In this document: positions 26,166 to 35,339 of the stretch, piece after piece | Layout of the letters: the number at the start of each line of letters is the position of its first letter | How positions within the stretch are numbered: the first letter of the stretch is position 1 | From: Holophagaceae bacterium | Lineage (GTDB): Bacteria > Acidobacteriota > Holophagae > Holophagales > Holophagaceae | Assembly (NCBI GenBank): GCA_025353305.1 | Contig: JANXQX010000043.1 | Coordinates: forward strand, 1-64,000 | Direction: 5' to 3' | DNA length: 64,000 bases | Notes under the pieces: model-generated | The model's input: only the letters and a program-made list of their open reading frames with translations | Told to the model about the DNA's origin: nothing | Database searches by the model: none | Position numbers and translations under genes: made by a program

Positions 26166-27626
26166 TCAAAGGCATCCCTTCATACGGCGCACGGCATTCT
26201 CCAGTTGCCGCGGCTCGAATTGCGAGAATGCCAATCGAGTGGCCCCCAAGGGGCTCCGGTTGAAGGAAAAATGACTGCCGGGCTGGATGATCAGGCTCTG
26301 TTGCCTGCAGCGCTGGGCCCATGCTTCAAGATCGAGGCCTGGCTTGGCGTGGGCCCAAAGCGCGAGACCGCCTTCAGGCACGGCAAAGGACAAGGCATCG
26401 CCCAAGTCATCCCTCAGGCAAGCGACCAGGTGGTCCCGGCGTTCCTCATAGGCCTTGCGTACTTTTCGGATATGCCTCGCCATGTCTCCATCACGGAATA
26501 GATCCGCCACGGCCCACTCCAGCACGCGATCTCCCTGCCAATCCATGCGCAGGCGCACCCGGGCCAATCGCTCCACCAGTCCTTTGGGTGCCACCAGGAA
26601 ACCAAGGCGCACCCCAGGTGCGATGAGTTTGCTCAAGGACCCCATGTAGATCACCTGCCCGGTTGGATCTCCGCTGGCCAGGGGAAGCAGGGATCTGCCG
26701 TCGTACTGGTATTCAAAGTCGTAATCGTCCTCCAGCACGGCCATGCGGTACCGCTGAGCCAATTCCAGCAGGCGCATGCGCCGGTTCGGGCTCAGGGCAA
26801 CGGTCGTAGGGTTCTGATGGTGGGGTGTGAGGTAAACGAGATCCACGCGCTGTTTGCCGAGCAGGACCTCCAGCGCGTCCATATCCATCCCTTCCGCGTC
26901 CACGGGTACGGGTTGCAGGACGAGGCCGGAACTTTGCTGCATGGTTTCCCAGGCGGCGCGGTTGCCTGGATCCTCGACGGCGACACACCCACCCTGCTTG
27001 AAGAGGGACAGGGTCACAAGGTCCAGAGCCATGCGGCTGCCGCGGGTCACCAGGATCTGCTCCGGGTCCGTCACCAGTCCGCGCCGCTCGGAAAGCATGA
27101 CCGAAAGGGCCTGCCGCAGCATGATGTTGCCCTTGGGTTCGCCATATTGCAGCAGTTCGTTGCCATGAAGACGGATGGCTCGCTGGTAGGCGCGCCCCAT
27201 GGCTTCGGTCGGCGCGAGCCGCACGTCCGCCAACCCTTCGGATAAATCCATGAGCGCCTGGAATGGCGCGGTGATGGGACTCAGTTGAGCCGGCATGTCA
27301 TACCCGGGATCCGAGGGTGGCAGTTTGGGCGCTTCAATAGGATGGCCCCAGGCGTAGGGGGTGAGATCCGGCAAGGTGATTGCGACATAGGTACCACTGC
27401 CACGGCGGGTATCAATCCAGCCCTCTGCTTCCAGTTCCCGGAGCGCCACCAGAACGGTATTGCGATGCACGCCCAACTCTTCCGCGATCTGCCGGGAGCC
27501 GGGGAGCGCCATGCCGGGCTTGATGCGGCCATTCCTGATGGCCAGACTCAAGGCTCGCCTTATCTGGACTTGCAAGGGTTCCTTGGCGCTTGGGTCAAGG
27601 CTGATGGCTAGATCGCGAAGGCGCAT
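26166..27626 (-). CDS. MocR-type transcription regulator (GntR HTH plus aminotransferase domain)
   Basis: Residues 1-75 are a GntR winged helix (GSRQIAEELGVHRNTVLVALRELEAEGWI, then RGSGTYV). The rest is a class I aminotransferase-like fold with the PLP lysine in YMGSLSKLIAPGVRLGFLV. The 486-residue length is standard. MocR regulators use PLP or related compounds as effectors and often control the divergently transcribed gene. Here that is the small protein at 27777, across a 150-bp spacer with repeated GTGGTCYA boxes. The related PdxR subgroup controls pyridoxal phosphate synthesis, but no pdx gene is adjacent. Confidence 0.87.
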   Translation of the reverse strand: MRLRDLAISLDPSAKEPLQVQIRRALSLAIRNGRIKPGMALPGSRQIAEELGVHRNTVLVALRELEAEGWIDTRRGSGTYVAITLPDLTPYAWGHPIEAPKLPPSDPGYDMPAQLSPITAPFQALMDLSEGLADVRLAPTEAMGRAYQRAIRLHGNELLQYGEPKGNIMLRQALSVMLSERRGLVTDPEQILVTRGSRMALDLVTLSLFKQGGCVAVEDPGNRAAWETMQQSSGLVLQPVPVDAEGMDMDALEVLLGKQRVDLVYLTPHHQNPTTVALSPNRRMRLLELAQRYRMAVLEDDYDFEYQYDGRSLLPLASGDPTGQVIYMGSLSKLIAPGVRLGFLVAPKGLVERLARVRLRMDWQGDRVLEWAVADLFRDGDMARHIRKVRKAYEERRDHLVACLRDDLGDALSFAVPEGGLALWAHAKPGLDLEAWAQRCRQQSLIIQPGSHFSFNRSPLGATRLAFSQFEPRQLENAVRRMKGCL

Positions 27627-27644
27627 GGGAGTTGGGATTTCCTA

Positions 27645-27696
27645 GTGGTCTAGTCATGAATCGTAAAAGTGGTCCATAGGGCGGTCCAATAGTCAT
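27645..27696. promoter_or_regulatory. Candidate MocR operator: repeated GTGGTCYA boxes
   Basis: GTGGTCTA (27645-27652), GTGGTCCA (27669-27676) and GCGGTCCA (27681-27688) are direct repeats between the divergent MocR gene and the 27724/27777 reading frames. TAGTCAT occurs at 27651 and 27690. The AAAGTGGTCC core resembles motifs reported for PdxR-type MocR regulators. Function is inferred from position and repetition. Confidence 0.5.
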
Positions 27697-27723
27697 CGTA
27701 CACATATGGTGGAGGAGAACCAC

Positions 27724-27768
27724 ATGAGCCGCCTTTCTATTCATCTTGCAACCGCCTGCGCGGGCTGA
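27724..27768 (+). CDS. Possible 14-residue leader ORF
   Basis: An ATG at 27724 follows the strong ribosome site GGTGGAGGAG with good spacing, and runs 14 codons (MSRLSIHLATACAG) to TGA at 27766-27768, eight bases before the next ATG. The strong site belongs to this mini-ORF rather than to the 27777 gene, so translation of the latter may depend on it. Confidence 0.4.
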   Translation: MSRLSIHLATACAG

Positions 27769-27776
27769 ACCGAGCA

Positions 27777-28229
27777 ATGACATCCCTCGGTTTCCCTCTG
27801 ATCCACAACCTTTCAATCCAACGCCAGGGCATTTGCGAGTTGCTTGACCTCGTCGAGCCCGAGGAACTTTATTTAGAGAAGGGACTCAATCTGCTGGTCT
27901 CGCTTCAGGTACGGGTTCTCTTCCACCTGCGGGTGGAGGACGATCTGCTGGTCGCGAGCCTCGATGCGGAAGCCCGACGGAGGGCCGATATCGCCGCGAT
28001 CATGAAGCAATGGGTCTACCCGCTCAGGAACTGCGCAGAAGTGGCCCAGGCTTTCTTCGAACATTGGCTGGGGCTCGAAACCCCCGTCGGAGACCTGCAG
28101 GGGGATTGGGTATCCATGAAAGCCCTGCTGGTGCTTCGCATGGATACTTCGGAGCGGCTGCTCTTTCCGGCCTATCAAACCCTTCACAATGAGAGACGAA
28201 AGAAATCCCGCCTGGCCGCGATCCGCTAG
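27777..28229 (+). CDS. Small helical protein, possibly hemerythrin-like
   Basis: The 150-residue product is predicted almost wholly alpha-helical. It has stretches such as VLFHLRVEDDLLVASLD and MDTSERLLFPAYQTLHNERR that recall the HxxxE and H-rich helices of hemerythrin-like proteins, but most iron ligands are not evident, so this is only a resemblance. It is divergent from the MocR regulator and preceded by candidate operators and a mini-ORF, so it is the likely regulatory target. Its own ribosome site is weak. Function is unknown. Confidence 0.6.
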   Translation: MTSLGFPLIHNLSIQRQGICELLDLVEPEELYLEKGLNLLVSLQVRVLFHLRVEDDLLVASLDAEARRRADIAAIMKQWVYPLRNCAEVAQAFFEHWLGLETPVGDLQGDWVSMKALLVLRMDTSERLLFPAYQTLHNERRKKSRLAAIR

Positions 28230-28259
28230 GGGATTGCCCCAACGGTCGCTTTCATCCTT

Positions 28260-28949
28260 TCAACCCGTTTGAACGGCCCGCATTGCAGCCTGAAGCTCAT
28301 GGATGGCCGCCACCGGATCCTGGGCCTTGAACACGGCGTTGCCGGCCACCAGGCAATCGACACCGGCCTGCACCAACTCCGCCGCATTGTCCAGGCTCAC
28401 GCCGCCATCCACCTGGATGAGAAAGGGCGATTGGCGCTCTGTCCGCAGAGCATCCAGACGCCTGGCCTTATCCAGGATCCGTGGGATGAAGCTCTGGCCA
28501 CCAAAGCCTGGATTCACGCTCATCAGCAGCACGAAATCAAAATAGCCGAAGAGATCATTGAGGGTCTCCACGGGGGTGCCGGGGTTCAGTGCCACGCCCG
28601 CTCTGGCCCCGGCTTTGCGAATGGAATCCAGCGTGCGGTGCAGGTGCGGCTCAGCCTCCTGGTGAACCGAAACCCACGATGCGCCAGCCTCCACAAACTC
28701 CACCGCATAGCGGCTGGGTTCCACGATCATCAGATGGCAATCCAGGGGCAGGCTGGTGCATTTCCGCATGGCCGTCACCACGGGCATTCCCAGCGTGATG
28801 TTCGGCACGAAACGGCCGTCCATGACATCCACATGCACTACGTCCGCGCCGGACGATTGAAGCATGGCCAAGGCCTCGCCTAGTTTGGCGAAATCCGCCG
28901 AAAGAATGCTCGGCGCTAGAAGGGGGATATCAGGACGAAGGGTCACCAT
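28260..28949 (-). CDS. rpe: Ribulose-phosphate 3-epimerase
   Basis: Rpe interconverts ribulose-5-phosphate and xylulose-5-phosphate in the pentose phosphate pathway. The 229-residue TIM barrel shows APSILSADFAKLGE, the metal-binding VHVDVMDGRFVPN, LDCHLMI, VNPGFGGQSFIP and QVDGGVS, with all metal and catalytic residues present. It is the last of three minus-strand genes (amidohydrolase, diguanylate cyclase, rpe) spaced 3 and 33 bases apart. It ends convergent to the small helical protein. Confidence 0.94.
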   Translation of the reverse strand: MVTLRPDIPLLAPSILSADFAKLGEALAMLQSSGADVVHVDVMDGRFVPNITLGMPVVTAMRKCTSLPLDCHLMIVEPSRYAVEFVEAGASWVSVHQEAEPHLHRTLDSIRKAGARAGVALNPGTPVETLNDLFGYFDFVLLMSVNPGFGGQSFIPRILDKARRLDALRTERQSPFLIQVDGGVSLDNAAELVQAGVDCLVAGNAVFKAQDPVAAIHELQAAMRAVQTG

Positions 28950-28982
28950 TCGACCGTAGCATAGCGGAGGGAGAATAGGACC

Positions 28983-30269
28983 TTATCGGGGATTCCTGCG
29001 GACCAGACCCACCAAACCCGCCTTCATCGGGTCCATCAGATCCTTGCCCACCGCGACAAGGGCCCGGGGCGATTCCGCCAGGGTCGGACCAGGGATGACC
29101 CCGCACACGCGGTTTCGCCCCTCCTGTTTCGCGACATAAAGCGCCCCATCGGCAAGATTCAGAACCTGGTCCCAGGCCATGCCCTCTGGATCCTGTTCCA
29201 GGAAGGGGAAGAAGGCATATCCAACCGAGCAGGTTTGGTGAATGGTGTGGCCATTGGGCAGGCGGAAGGGATGGGCCTCCACGGCCAGGCGGATCCGCTC
29301 GGTCAGCGTCAACTGCGGTGCGCGGAGGGTGTCCACGGCCAACACCACGAATTCTTCACCACCCCACCGGGTGACCAGATCCGGTTTGCGGACGGTCTCG
29401 CGCAGGATCAGCGAAAACTGGCGCAGTACCTCGTCTCCAGCCTCGTGGCCATAGGTGTCGTTCACGTTCTTGAAGTGATCCAAGTCCAGCATGATGAGCG
29501 CGATGCTGCTCGAAGGCAGCGAAGATCCGTTGTAGGCAACGGACCACGTGCGGAGGGTGCGCTCCACTTCCGTGTCCATGAATTCCTGGAGAAAGCGGCG
29601 ATTGCGCAGCCCAGTCAGGCTATCCCTGAGGGCCAGATCCCCGAGCTTGAGACCCTGCAGAATGCTTCTTCGAAGGCTTTGGTGGAAGCGCAGCGACATG
29701 ACCAGCAGGGCGAGGATGTAAATGATGAGCAGCATCAGGAACAGGCTGTGGTGCTCGATGGGAGGCCGGAGGAAGGACATCGCGGTAAAGGTCCCCAGGT
29801 TCGGCAGCATGTAAAGGGCGAACGCCAGGGGACTGCCCGCCATGGTCTGTATTGCCACGGAATGGACTCCGCAAAGGATGAGTCCAAACAACGCCAGCTG
29901 GATGGGATCCAGCACGGGCACCATGATCCAATTGATGGCGCCGAAACCGAACCCCACCAGCGTGCTGCCAACGATGAAGACCAGGTGACGGTCGCTGGGT
30001 TCGGGCAACCTTCGAGGCCAGTGCTCCATCAATTGGATGGAAAACAGCCTCAGCAACACAATTCCTGAGGTCCCGATAAAGATCCAGGGAATGAGTGGGT
30101 GGTTTTCCGCCAGGGAGCCAATAAGTTTCCATGTGACGGCCAACACCAGCATCAGGAAAACCAATGCGACCTTTGTGTGCCTGAACAGCTCCGCCAACAA
30201 GCCTTGCTGAAGCTCCCGCTGATAGATGCGGTCCTCGGGTGCTAAGGGTATGGGACTGATGAAATCCAT
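28983..30269 (-). CDS. Membrane diguanylate cyclase (GGDEF)
   Basis: The 428-residue protein has about six hydrophobic segments between residues 30 and 205, then a GGDEF domain. The active site is RWGGEEF. An RxxD inhibitory site (RKPD) lies five residues before it, so product feedback by cyclic di-GMP is expected. It starts DSLTGLRNRRFL as in active cyclases. A C-terminal tail of about 50 residues has no recognised domain. No EAL or PilZ gene is nearby. It begins 3 bases after the amidohydrolase stop codon and is likely co-transcribed with it. Confidence 0.9.
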   Translation of the reverse strand: MDFISPIPLAPEDRIYQRELQQGLLAELFRHTKVALVFLMLVLAVTWKLIGSLAENHPLIPWIFIGTSGIVLLRLFSIQLMEHWPRRLPEPSDRHLVFIVGSTLVGFGFGAINWIMVPVLDPIQLALFGLILCGVHSVAIQTMAGSPLAFALYMLPNLGTFTAMSFLRPPIEHHSLFLMLLIIYILALLVMSLRFHQSLRRSILQGLKLGDLALRDSLTGLRNRRFLQEFMDTEVERTLRTWSVAYNGSSLPSSSIALIMLDLDHFKNVNDTYGHEAGDEVLRQFSLILRETVRKPDLVTRWGGEEFVVLAVDTLRAPQLTLTERIRLAVEAHPFRLPNGHTIHQTCSVGYAFFPFLEQDPEGMAWDQVLNLADGALYVAKQEGRNRVCGVIPGPTLAESPRALVAVGKDLMDPMKAGLVGLVRRNPR

Positions 30270-30272
30270 GGC

Positions 30273-31892
30273 TCAGTGTGCCGCAGATGGAAGGATCGCT
30301 TCCACGCCATTCACCCACAATCGGCCTGGCCGAAGGCTGCGCAATTCCCTGGGGCTCAAAGCCAGAATAGGCGAGCTCACCCATAGAAGGTCCGCCAAGG
30401 CTCCCTTATGGATCCGCCCCATCTCCTTGCGGGCAAGGGCCCTCGCATTGCCCAAAATGTAGGCGCGCAGGGATTCAACGCGGGTGAGCTTCTGATCCGG
30501 CAGGAAACCACCCGGCGGATGGCCTTCCGGATCCTCGCGGGTCTCGGCGGCGGCGAGCGTGATGTAGGGATTCGGATCCTCCACGGGAGCATCGCTCCCG
30601 AAGGCGAGCACGGCGCCGCCACTCAGGAAAGCACGCCAAGGGAAGGCTTCGTTGACGCGCCCAGGGCCCAACCGCGCAGGCGTCCAGGCATGATCCGATG
30701 TGCAGTGCACGGGTTGGACCGAAGCGATGATTCCCGCCTTCCCGAAGCGTGATGAATCTGCTGCATCCACGATCTGGGCGTGCTCGATGCGGGGCGGAAT
30801 TGTGCTGCGTGCCGATTGTTTGGCTGCTTCGAGAATCTCCAGGGCTTTTCGATTGGCGGCATCTCCGATGGCGTGGATGGCGGGCTGATAGCCTGCTTTC
30901 ATCGTGATGGTGACGTCCCGCTGGACTTTGTCGGGCTCCGTCACCCAAAGGCCGCTCGTGGTTGGTTCATCACTGTAGGGCAAGGTCAAGCGGGCCCCAC
31001 GGCTTCCCAGGGCGCCGTCCATGTAGAACTTCACGCCCTGCACCTGGAAGAAGGCTGTGGCCCGGGACCGAGGCTGTTTCAATTCCTGGAGCAGGAGTTC
31101 CGGATCATGGGCCAGGTACGCGAAGACGCGGATGGGCAGGGCATTTTCGGAGGCAAGGGCGCGGTAGGCAGCCAGTTCCTGGAGGCTGACTCCCATATCC
31201 GCCACGGCTGCGAAACCTTCGTTCCGTAATTCCCGAAGGCCCTCAAGCAACTGTTTCCGCCGTTCCGATTCCGTGGGCATCGGAATGAGCCTTGACACCA
31301 GATCCACGGCACCGTCCACCAGGACGCCTGTGGGATTTCCCTTCGCATCGCGGAGAATACGGCCGCCTTGGGGGTCCGGCGTGGTCGCGGAGATGCCCGC
31401 CAGCCTCAAGGCCGCGGAGTTCACCCAGGCGGCGTGGCCATCCACGCGGACAAGAAAAGCGGGACGACTGCCGGTCGCCGCATCCAATTCCGAAAATGTC
31501 GGGAATGACTTGCCCGGCCATCGGTTCTGATCCCAGCCCCGGCCCTTGATCCAGCCGTCACCGTGGGCTGCGGACCAGGCCTTGACGCGGTCGGCAGCGC
31601 CGGCCGAATCCTTGGTCCCACTAAGGTCCACTTCCAATTTGGCAATACCCAGTCCACTCACGTGGGCGTGGCCTTCGGTAAATGCCGGGAGCAATGTGCC
31701 GCCCTTCAATTCCACCCGGGCTGCTTTTGGGTAGCGATTCATGAGTTGGGCTTCGGGCCCCACATCCATGATCCGCGAGCCTCGCAACGCCACTGCCTGG
31801 GATGTCTTCACTTCAGCGGTCCTGCCATCGTCAAGCCACAGGTCGGCACCCGTGATCAGGACGATGGAGGGCGGTGGCGGGGCCATCAGCAT
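30273..31892 (-). CDS. Amidohydrolase family 3 protein (YtcJ-like)
   Basis: A 539-residue metal-dependent hydrolase of the amidohydrolase superfamily. The N-terminal strand domain ([13 protein letters not shown]) leads to the metal motif HxH in [27 protein letters not shown] supplies a later histidine and [19 protein letters not shown] the catalytic aspartate, and the C-terminal strand domain closes the fold ([10 protein letters not shown]). The substrate of such YtcJ-like enzymes is generally unknown. The ATG at 31892 has GAGG upstream; an in-frame ATG lies two codons later. No signal peptide is evident. It heads the operon with the cyclase and rpe. Confidence 0.83.
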   Translation of the reverse strand: MLMAPPPPSIVLITGADLWLDDGRTAEVKTSQAVALRGSRIMDVGPEAQLMNRYPKAARVELKGGTLLPAFTEGHAHVSGLGIAKLEVDLSGTKDSAGAADRVKAWSAAHGDGWIKGRGWDQNRWPGKSFPTFSELDAATGSRPAFLVRVDGHAAWVNSAALRLAGISATTPDPQGGRILRDAKGNPTGVLVDGAVDLVSRLIPMPTESERRKQLLEGLRELRNEGFAAVADMGVSLQELAAYRALASENALPIRVFAYLAHDPELLLQELKQPRSRATAFFQVQGVKFYMDGALGSRGARLTLPYSDEPTTSGLWVTEPDKVQRDVTITMKAGYQPAIHAIGDAANRKALEILEAAKQSARSTIPPRIEHAQIVDAADSSRFGKAGIIASVQPVHCTSDHAWTPARLGPGRVNEAFPWRAFLSGGAVLAFGSDAPVEDPNPYITLAAAETREDPEGHPPGGFLPDQKLTRVESLRAYILGNARALARKEMGRIHKGALADLLWVSSPILALSPRELRSLRPGRLWVNGVEAILPSAAH

Positions 31893-31958
31893 GGGAACCT
31901 CAGGGTGGTAGCAAGATTCTACCCGTTAAGATGGATACATTCGGAATATGGAGCGGCG

Positions 31959-33614
31959 ATGTACCAGAAGGATTTTCTGAGCCAGGTGCATGAGCAGTTG
32001 GAGGTGAAGGAAGATTCCTCCAAGCTTCGGCAGCCCCAATTCGAAACCAGTTCAGGCATTGCGCTCAAGAACAACTACAACCCGGCGGATCTCGAATATT
32101 TCGATGTCTTCCGCGATCTTGGGGCCCCCGGCGCATTCCCCTTCACCCGCTCGGTGCAAGCCACCGGCTACCGCGGACGGCTATGGACCATGCGCCAGTA
32201 CGCCGGTTTCGCCACCGCCGAAGAGAGCAACGCCCGCTACCGCTACCTGCTGGATCAAGGCACGACGGGCCTCTCAGTGGCCTTCGACCTGCCCACGCAG
32301 ATCGGCCTGGACCCCGACCACGAAATGGCGCTGGGCGAGGTGGGCAAGGTGGGAGTGAGCATCGCCAGCCTTCAGGACATGCGCACGCTTTTTGGCGGCA
32401 TCCCCCTGGACAAGGTCAGCACCAGCATGACCATCAACGCCCCGGCCTCGGTGCTGCTGGCCCTTTATCTGGCAGTGGCAGAAGAGCAGGGCGTCAGCTG
32501 GAATAAGGTGAGCGGCACCATCCAGAATGACATCCTGAAGGAGTACATGGCCCGGGGGACCTACATCTTCCCGCCACGGCCGTCACTGCGGCTCATCACC
32601 GACATCTTTTCCTTCTGCGCCGATCAGGTGCCCAACTGGAACACCATATCGATAAGCGGCTACCACATCCGCGAGGCGGGCTGCACGGCGGCCCAGGAGA
32701 TCGCGTTCACGCTCGGGGACGGCATCGCCTATGTGCAGGCGGCCTTGGATGCGGGGCTGAAGCTGGAAATCTTCGCACGGAGGCTGTCCTTCTTCTTCAA
32801 CAGCCACAACCAGTTTTTCGAGGAAGTCGCGAAGTTCCGCGCAGCGCGCCGCATGTGGGCCCGCATCATGAAGAACCGCTTCAAGACCGACGATCCGAAA
32901 TCGCAAATGCTGCGCTTCCACACGCAGACCGCCGGCAGCACGCTCACCGCCCAGCAGTCGGACAACAACATCGTGCGCACCACCGTGCAGGCCATGGCCG
33001 CCGTCTGCGGCGGGACGCAAAGCCTGCACACGAACTCCCGCGACGAGGCGCTCTCCCTGCCCACTGAAACCTCGGCACGGATCGCCCTCCGGACGCAGCA
33101 GATCCTGGCGTTCGAGCACAAGATCGCCGATGTGGTGGATCCCTTTGCCGGCAGCTATTACGTGGAAAGCCTTACCAATGAGCTGGAGCAGCTGGCCGAG
33201 GCCTTGCTGTCCAAGGTGGATGAACTGGGCGGCATGGTAGGCGCCATCGAAAAGGGTTTCCCCCAACGCGAAATCCAGAACGCGGCCTATCGGTACCAGC
33301 TAAATGTCCAGAAAGGTGAGCAGATCGTGGTGGGTGTGAACAAATTCACCATCGACAACGAAGCGAAACCGGATCTGCTGCGCGTGGATGAGGCCCTGGG
33401 CGCCCAGCGTCGCAAGCAGATCGCCGGTGTGCGCGCCGCCCGGGACAATGGCGCCGTGCGCATGAGCCTGGAAGCGCTGCAATCCGCCACCAAGGGCAGC
33501 GAGAACCTGATGCCTCTGATCCTCCACTGCGTCAAAGCCCATGCCACTGTGGGCGAGATCTGCGATGCCATGCGCAAAGTGTTCGGGGAATACCAGGAGC
33601 GGCTGGTGCTTTAG
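31959..33614 (+). CDS. Methylmalonyl-CoA mutase large (catalytic) subunit
   Basis: The enzyme interconverts methylmalonyl-CoA and succinyl-CoA using adenosylcobalamin, for propionate metabolism. The 551-residue protein covers the substrate-binding barrel ([50 protein letters not shown]). It ends before the cobalamin-binding domain, so it must pair with a separate small B12 subunit, which is not in the window. ICM- or HCM-type relatives are possible alternatives. The open frame extends into the preceding divergent gene, but the ATG at 31959 with GGAGCGGC upstream begins the conserved part. It is followed by a heptamer repeat array rather than a B12-subunit or meaB gene. Confidence 0.88.
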   Translation: MYQKDFLSQVHEQLEVKEDSSKLRQPQFETSSGIALKNNYNPADLEYFDVFRDLGAPGAFPFTRSVQATGYRGRLWTMRQYAGFATAEESNARYRYLLDQGTTGLSVAFDLPTQIGLDPDHEMALGEVGKVGVSIASLQDMRTLFGGIPLDKVSTSMTINAPASVLLALYLAVAEEQGVSWNKVSGTIQNDILKEYMARGTYIFPPRPSLRLITDIFSFCADQVPNWNTISISGYHIREAGCTAAQEIAFTLGDGIAYVQAALDAGLKLEIFARRLSFFFNSHNQFFEEVAKFRAARRMWARIMKNRFKTDDPKSQMLRFHTQTAGSTLTAQQSDNNIVRTTVQAMAAVCGGTQSLHTNSRDEALSLPTETSARIALRTQQILAFEHKIADVVDPFAGSYYVESLTNELEQLAEALLSKVDELGGMVGAIEKGFPQREIQNAAYRYQLNVQKGEQIVVGVNKFTIDNEAKPDLLRVDEALGAQRRKQIAGVRAARDNGAVRMSLEALQSATKGSENLMPLILHCVKAHATVGEICDAMRKVFGEYQERLVL

Positions 33615-33616
33615 CA

Positions 33617-33758
33617 GGCTGTAGGCTGTAGGCTGTGGGCTGTGGGCTGTGGGCTGTGGGCTGTGGGCTGTAGGCTGTAGGCTGTAGGCTGTAGGTGGCG
33701 GCCTCTGGCCGCCCTCCTGTTCAGCCCACCGCCCACAGCCTGAAGCCAACAGCCCAAC
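33617..33758. repeat. Eleven-copy GGCTGTR heptamer array with hairpin and inverted half
   Basis: 33617-33693 is eleven perfect-length units of GGCTGTA or GGCTGTG. It is followed by a GGCGGCC/GGCCGCC stem (33697-33703 and 33707-33713, loop TCT). The degenerate complement (CAGCCCACCGCCCACAGCC...) runs 33721-33758, two bases before the ftsW start codon. Confidence 0.85.
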
Positions 33759-33759
33759 A

Positions 33760-34872
33760 ATGTCCCCCGACGTCCGCCGCCCCATCGACCGCCAGATGCT
33801 GTTCTATGCATTCCTGCTCATGGCTGTGGGGATGGTGTGGATTTATTCCGCCTCGGCCTTGAAAGGCGATTTCGGGCACGAGGCTGCAACGGCCTTTTTC
33901 GTGCGGCAGTTCATCGCAGGCGTCATCGGAGTGGCACTGATGCTGGCTTTGTCCCAGGTTGAGCTGGGGACGATCCGGGACAATCCTCGGGTGCTGCAGG
34001 TGCTCTACGTCCTGACGGTCATCCTGCTGATAGCGGTTTTCTTTTTTCCCAAGATCAACAACGCCCATCGCTGGATCCGGCTCTTCGGCCAAAGCGTGCA
34101 GCCATCGGAATTCTTCAAACCCCTTTCAGTGCTAATCGTGTCCTGGTGGATGGTGCGGCACGCCGATGCCTGGGATGAGCGCCAGAATTCGATCCCGAAG
34201 CTCCTGATCCTGTTCGGCATCCTGCTCTTGCCTTTGGCACTGATGCTTCGCGAACCGGATTTCGGGACCACCTTCCTGGTCATTTTTGTGGTGATGCTGC
34301 TGGTCTTCCTGGGAGGTGCGCCGCGTTGGACTTTCGCGGTGGTGGGGCCGGTACTGCTCGCGGTGGGGGCCGCCTTCGTGTGGTTCGAGCCCTACCGCAG
34401 GGCCCGCGTGCTGAGTTTCCTGAATCCCGAAGCGGATCCCTTGGGCCACGGCCACCAGGCCTTGCAGAGTCTCATCGCGGTGGGAAACGGCGGCGTTTAC
34501 GGCGTTGGGGTCGGCGCATCCATGCAAAAACTCCACTATCTTCCCGAAGCCCACACCGACTTCATCTACGCCGTGATCGGGGAGGAGACCGGGCTCATCG
34601 GAACGGTCATCGTGCTGGCGCTGTTCGTGGGGATCCTGTGGCGTGGCTATCGCGTGGCGCGCATGGTCCGCGACAGCTATCTGAAACTCTGCGCCATGGG
34701 CCTTACCCTGCTATTGGTAGTGCAGGCCTTGATGAACATGAGCGTGGTGCTGAGCATCGCTCCCAACAAGGGCATCCCGCTGCCTTTCATCAGCTATGGC
34801 GGCACCAGCCTCATCATCAGCCTGGTCTGCCTTGGTCTATTACTAAGCATCAGTAAGGAAGCTGGGACCTGA
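33760..34872 (+). CDS. FtsW/RodA-family peptidoglycan glycosyltransferase
   Basis: A 370-residue SEDS polymerase with about ten membrane segments. Diagnostic parts are the early IYSAS, RWIRLFGQSVQPSEFFK, REPDFGTTFLV, the conserved HTDFIYAVIGEETGLIG loop and the final NKGIPLPFISYGGTSLI. SEDS proteins polymerise lipid II in the inner membrane together with a class B PBP. The PSE(F/L) and GIPLPFISYGG blocks fit both FtsW and RodA, and without the dcw or mre cluster the role (division or elongation) is not decided. Its ATG lies immediately after a repeat array that may shape its 5' leader. A large inverted repeat follows the stop. Confidence 0.88.
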   Translation: MSPDVRRPIDRQMLFYAFLLMAVGMVWIYSASALKGDFGHEAATAFFVRQFIAGVIGVALMLALSQVELGTIRDNPRVLQVLYVLTVILLIAVFFFPKINNAHRWIRLFGQSVQPSEFFKPLSVLIVSWWMVRHADAWDERQNSIPKLLILFGILLLPLALMLREPDFGTTFLVIFVVMLLVFLGGAPRWTFAVVGPVLLAVGAAFVWFEPYRRARVLSFLNPEADPLGHGHQALQSLIAVGNGGVYGVGVGASMQKLHYLPEAHTDFIYAVIGEETGLIGTVIVLALFVGILWRGYRVARMVRDSYLKLCAMGLTLLLVVQALMNMSVVLSIAPNKGIPLPFISYGGTSLIISLVCLGLLLSISKEAGT

Positions 34873-34880
34873 TAAGCGAT

Positions 34881-34999
34881 CACGCGGAGGGTAGCGGAGG
34901 CGCGGAGGGCAGCGGAGGAAGAAGAACCGGAAAAAGATCCCGATCTTGATTCCTCTGCTATCCTCCACTTTTTCTCCGCTACCCTCCGTGTGGTGTTTT
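34881..34999. repeat. GGAGGGTAGC-type inverted repeat downstream of ftsW
   Basis: 34881-34899 and 34974-34992 are reverse complements over 19 bases with one mismatch. The arms extend inward by degenerate GCGGAGG units, and a T-rich run follows the right arm (34994-35000). It lies between ftsW and the convergent frameshifted membrane gene, so a terminator role is plausible. Confidence 0.75.
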
Positions 35000-35003
35000 T
35001 TCC

Positions 35004-35274
35004 TCACCCCCGGTTCTGCAACACCGGCCAGTTGCCGAAGGCCAGGATGCAGATGCAGATGAGCGGCCCAAGACCGGGAATCAGCGCAATGAGCGCCATG
35101 GCGCCGCTGTAGCCGGCTTTCGAGAATATCCGCCACAAGCATGAAGATGAAGAAGGCCGTGATGACCAGCACCACCACGATATACACACAGGCGAAGCCC
35201 GCGAGCAGACCGGCTGCGGCCGCCGCATCATCGTCCAGGCGGAGCAGAGCCAAGGTGGAAAGGGCATCGAACAT
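35004..35274 (-). pseudogene. Small two-helix membrane protein, frameshifted
   Basis: From the ATG at 35274 the first frame encodes a hydrophilic start and a membrane helix (FACVYIVVVLVITAFFIFML). Continuity then moves to a second frame carrying WRIFSKAGYSGAMALIALIP and GLGPLICICILAFGNWPV, ending with TGA at 35004-35006. The second part resembles the KAGxxGxxALxxLIP...LAFxxWP block of small uncharacterised membrane proteins, so the two belong together. Joining them needs one extra or two missing bases near 35128-35135. A sequencing error, a true mutation or a programmed shift could explain it. The upstream RBS region is CTCCGG-like when read on this strand and unremarkable. Confidence 0.65.
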
Positions 35275-35339
35275 GGGAACCTCCGGGAGTTGGAATGGGT
35301 GTTGCCAACATAAACCCGGCCATCGCAGCTTGTCGAGGT

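Noticed and set aside
31563..31958. Upstream in-frame extension of the mutase gene
   Set aside because: It overlaps the divergent amidohydrolase gene on the other strand and is not mutase-like.
33617..33693. Tandem array considered as a CRISPR
   Set aside because: The 7-bp units are contiguous with no spacers and no cas genes are present.
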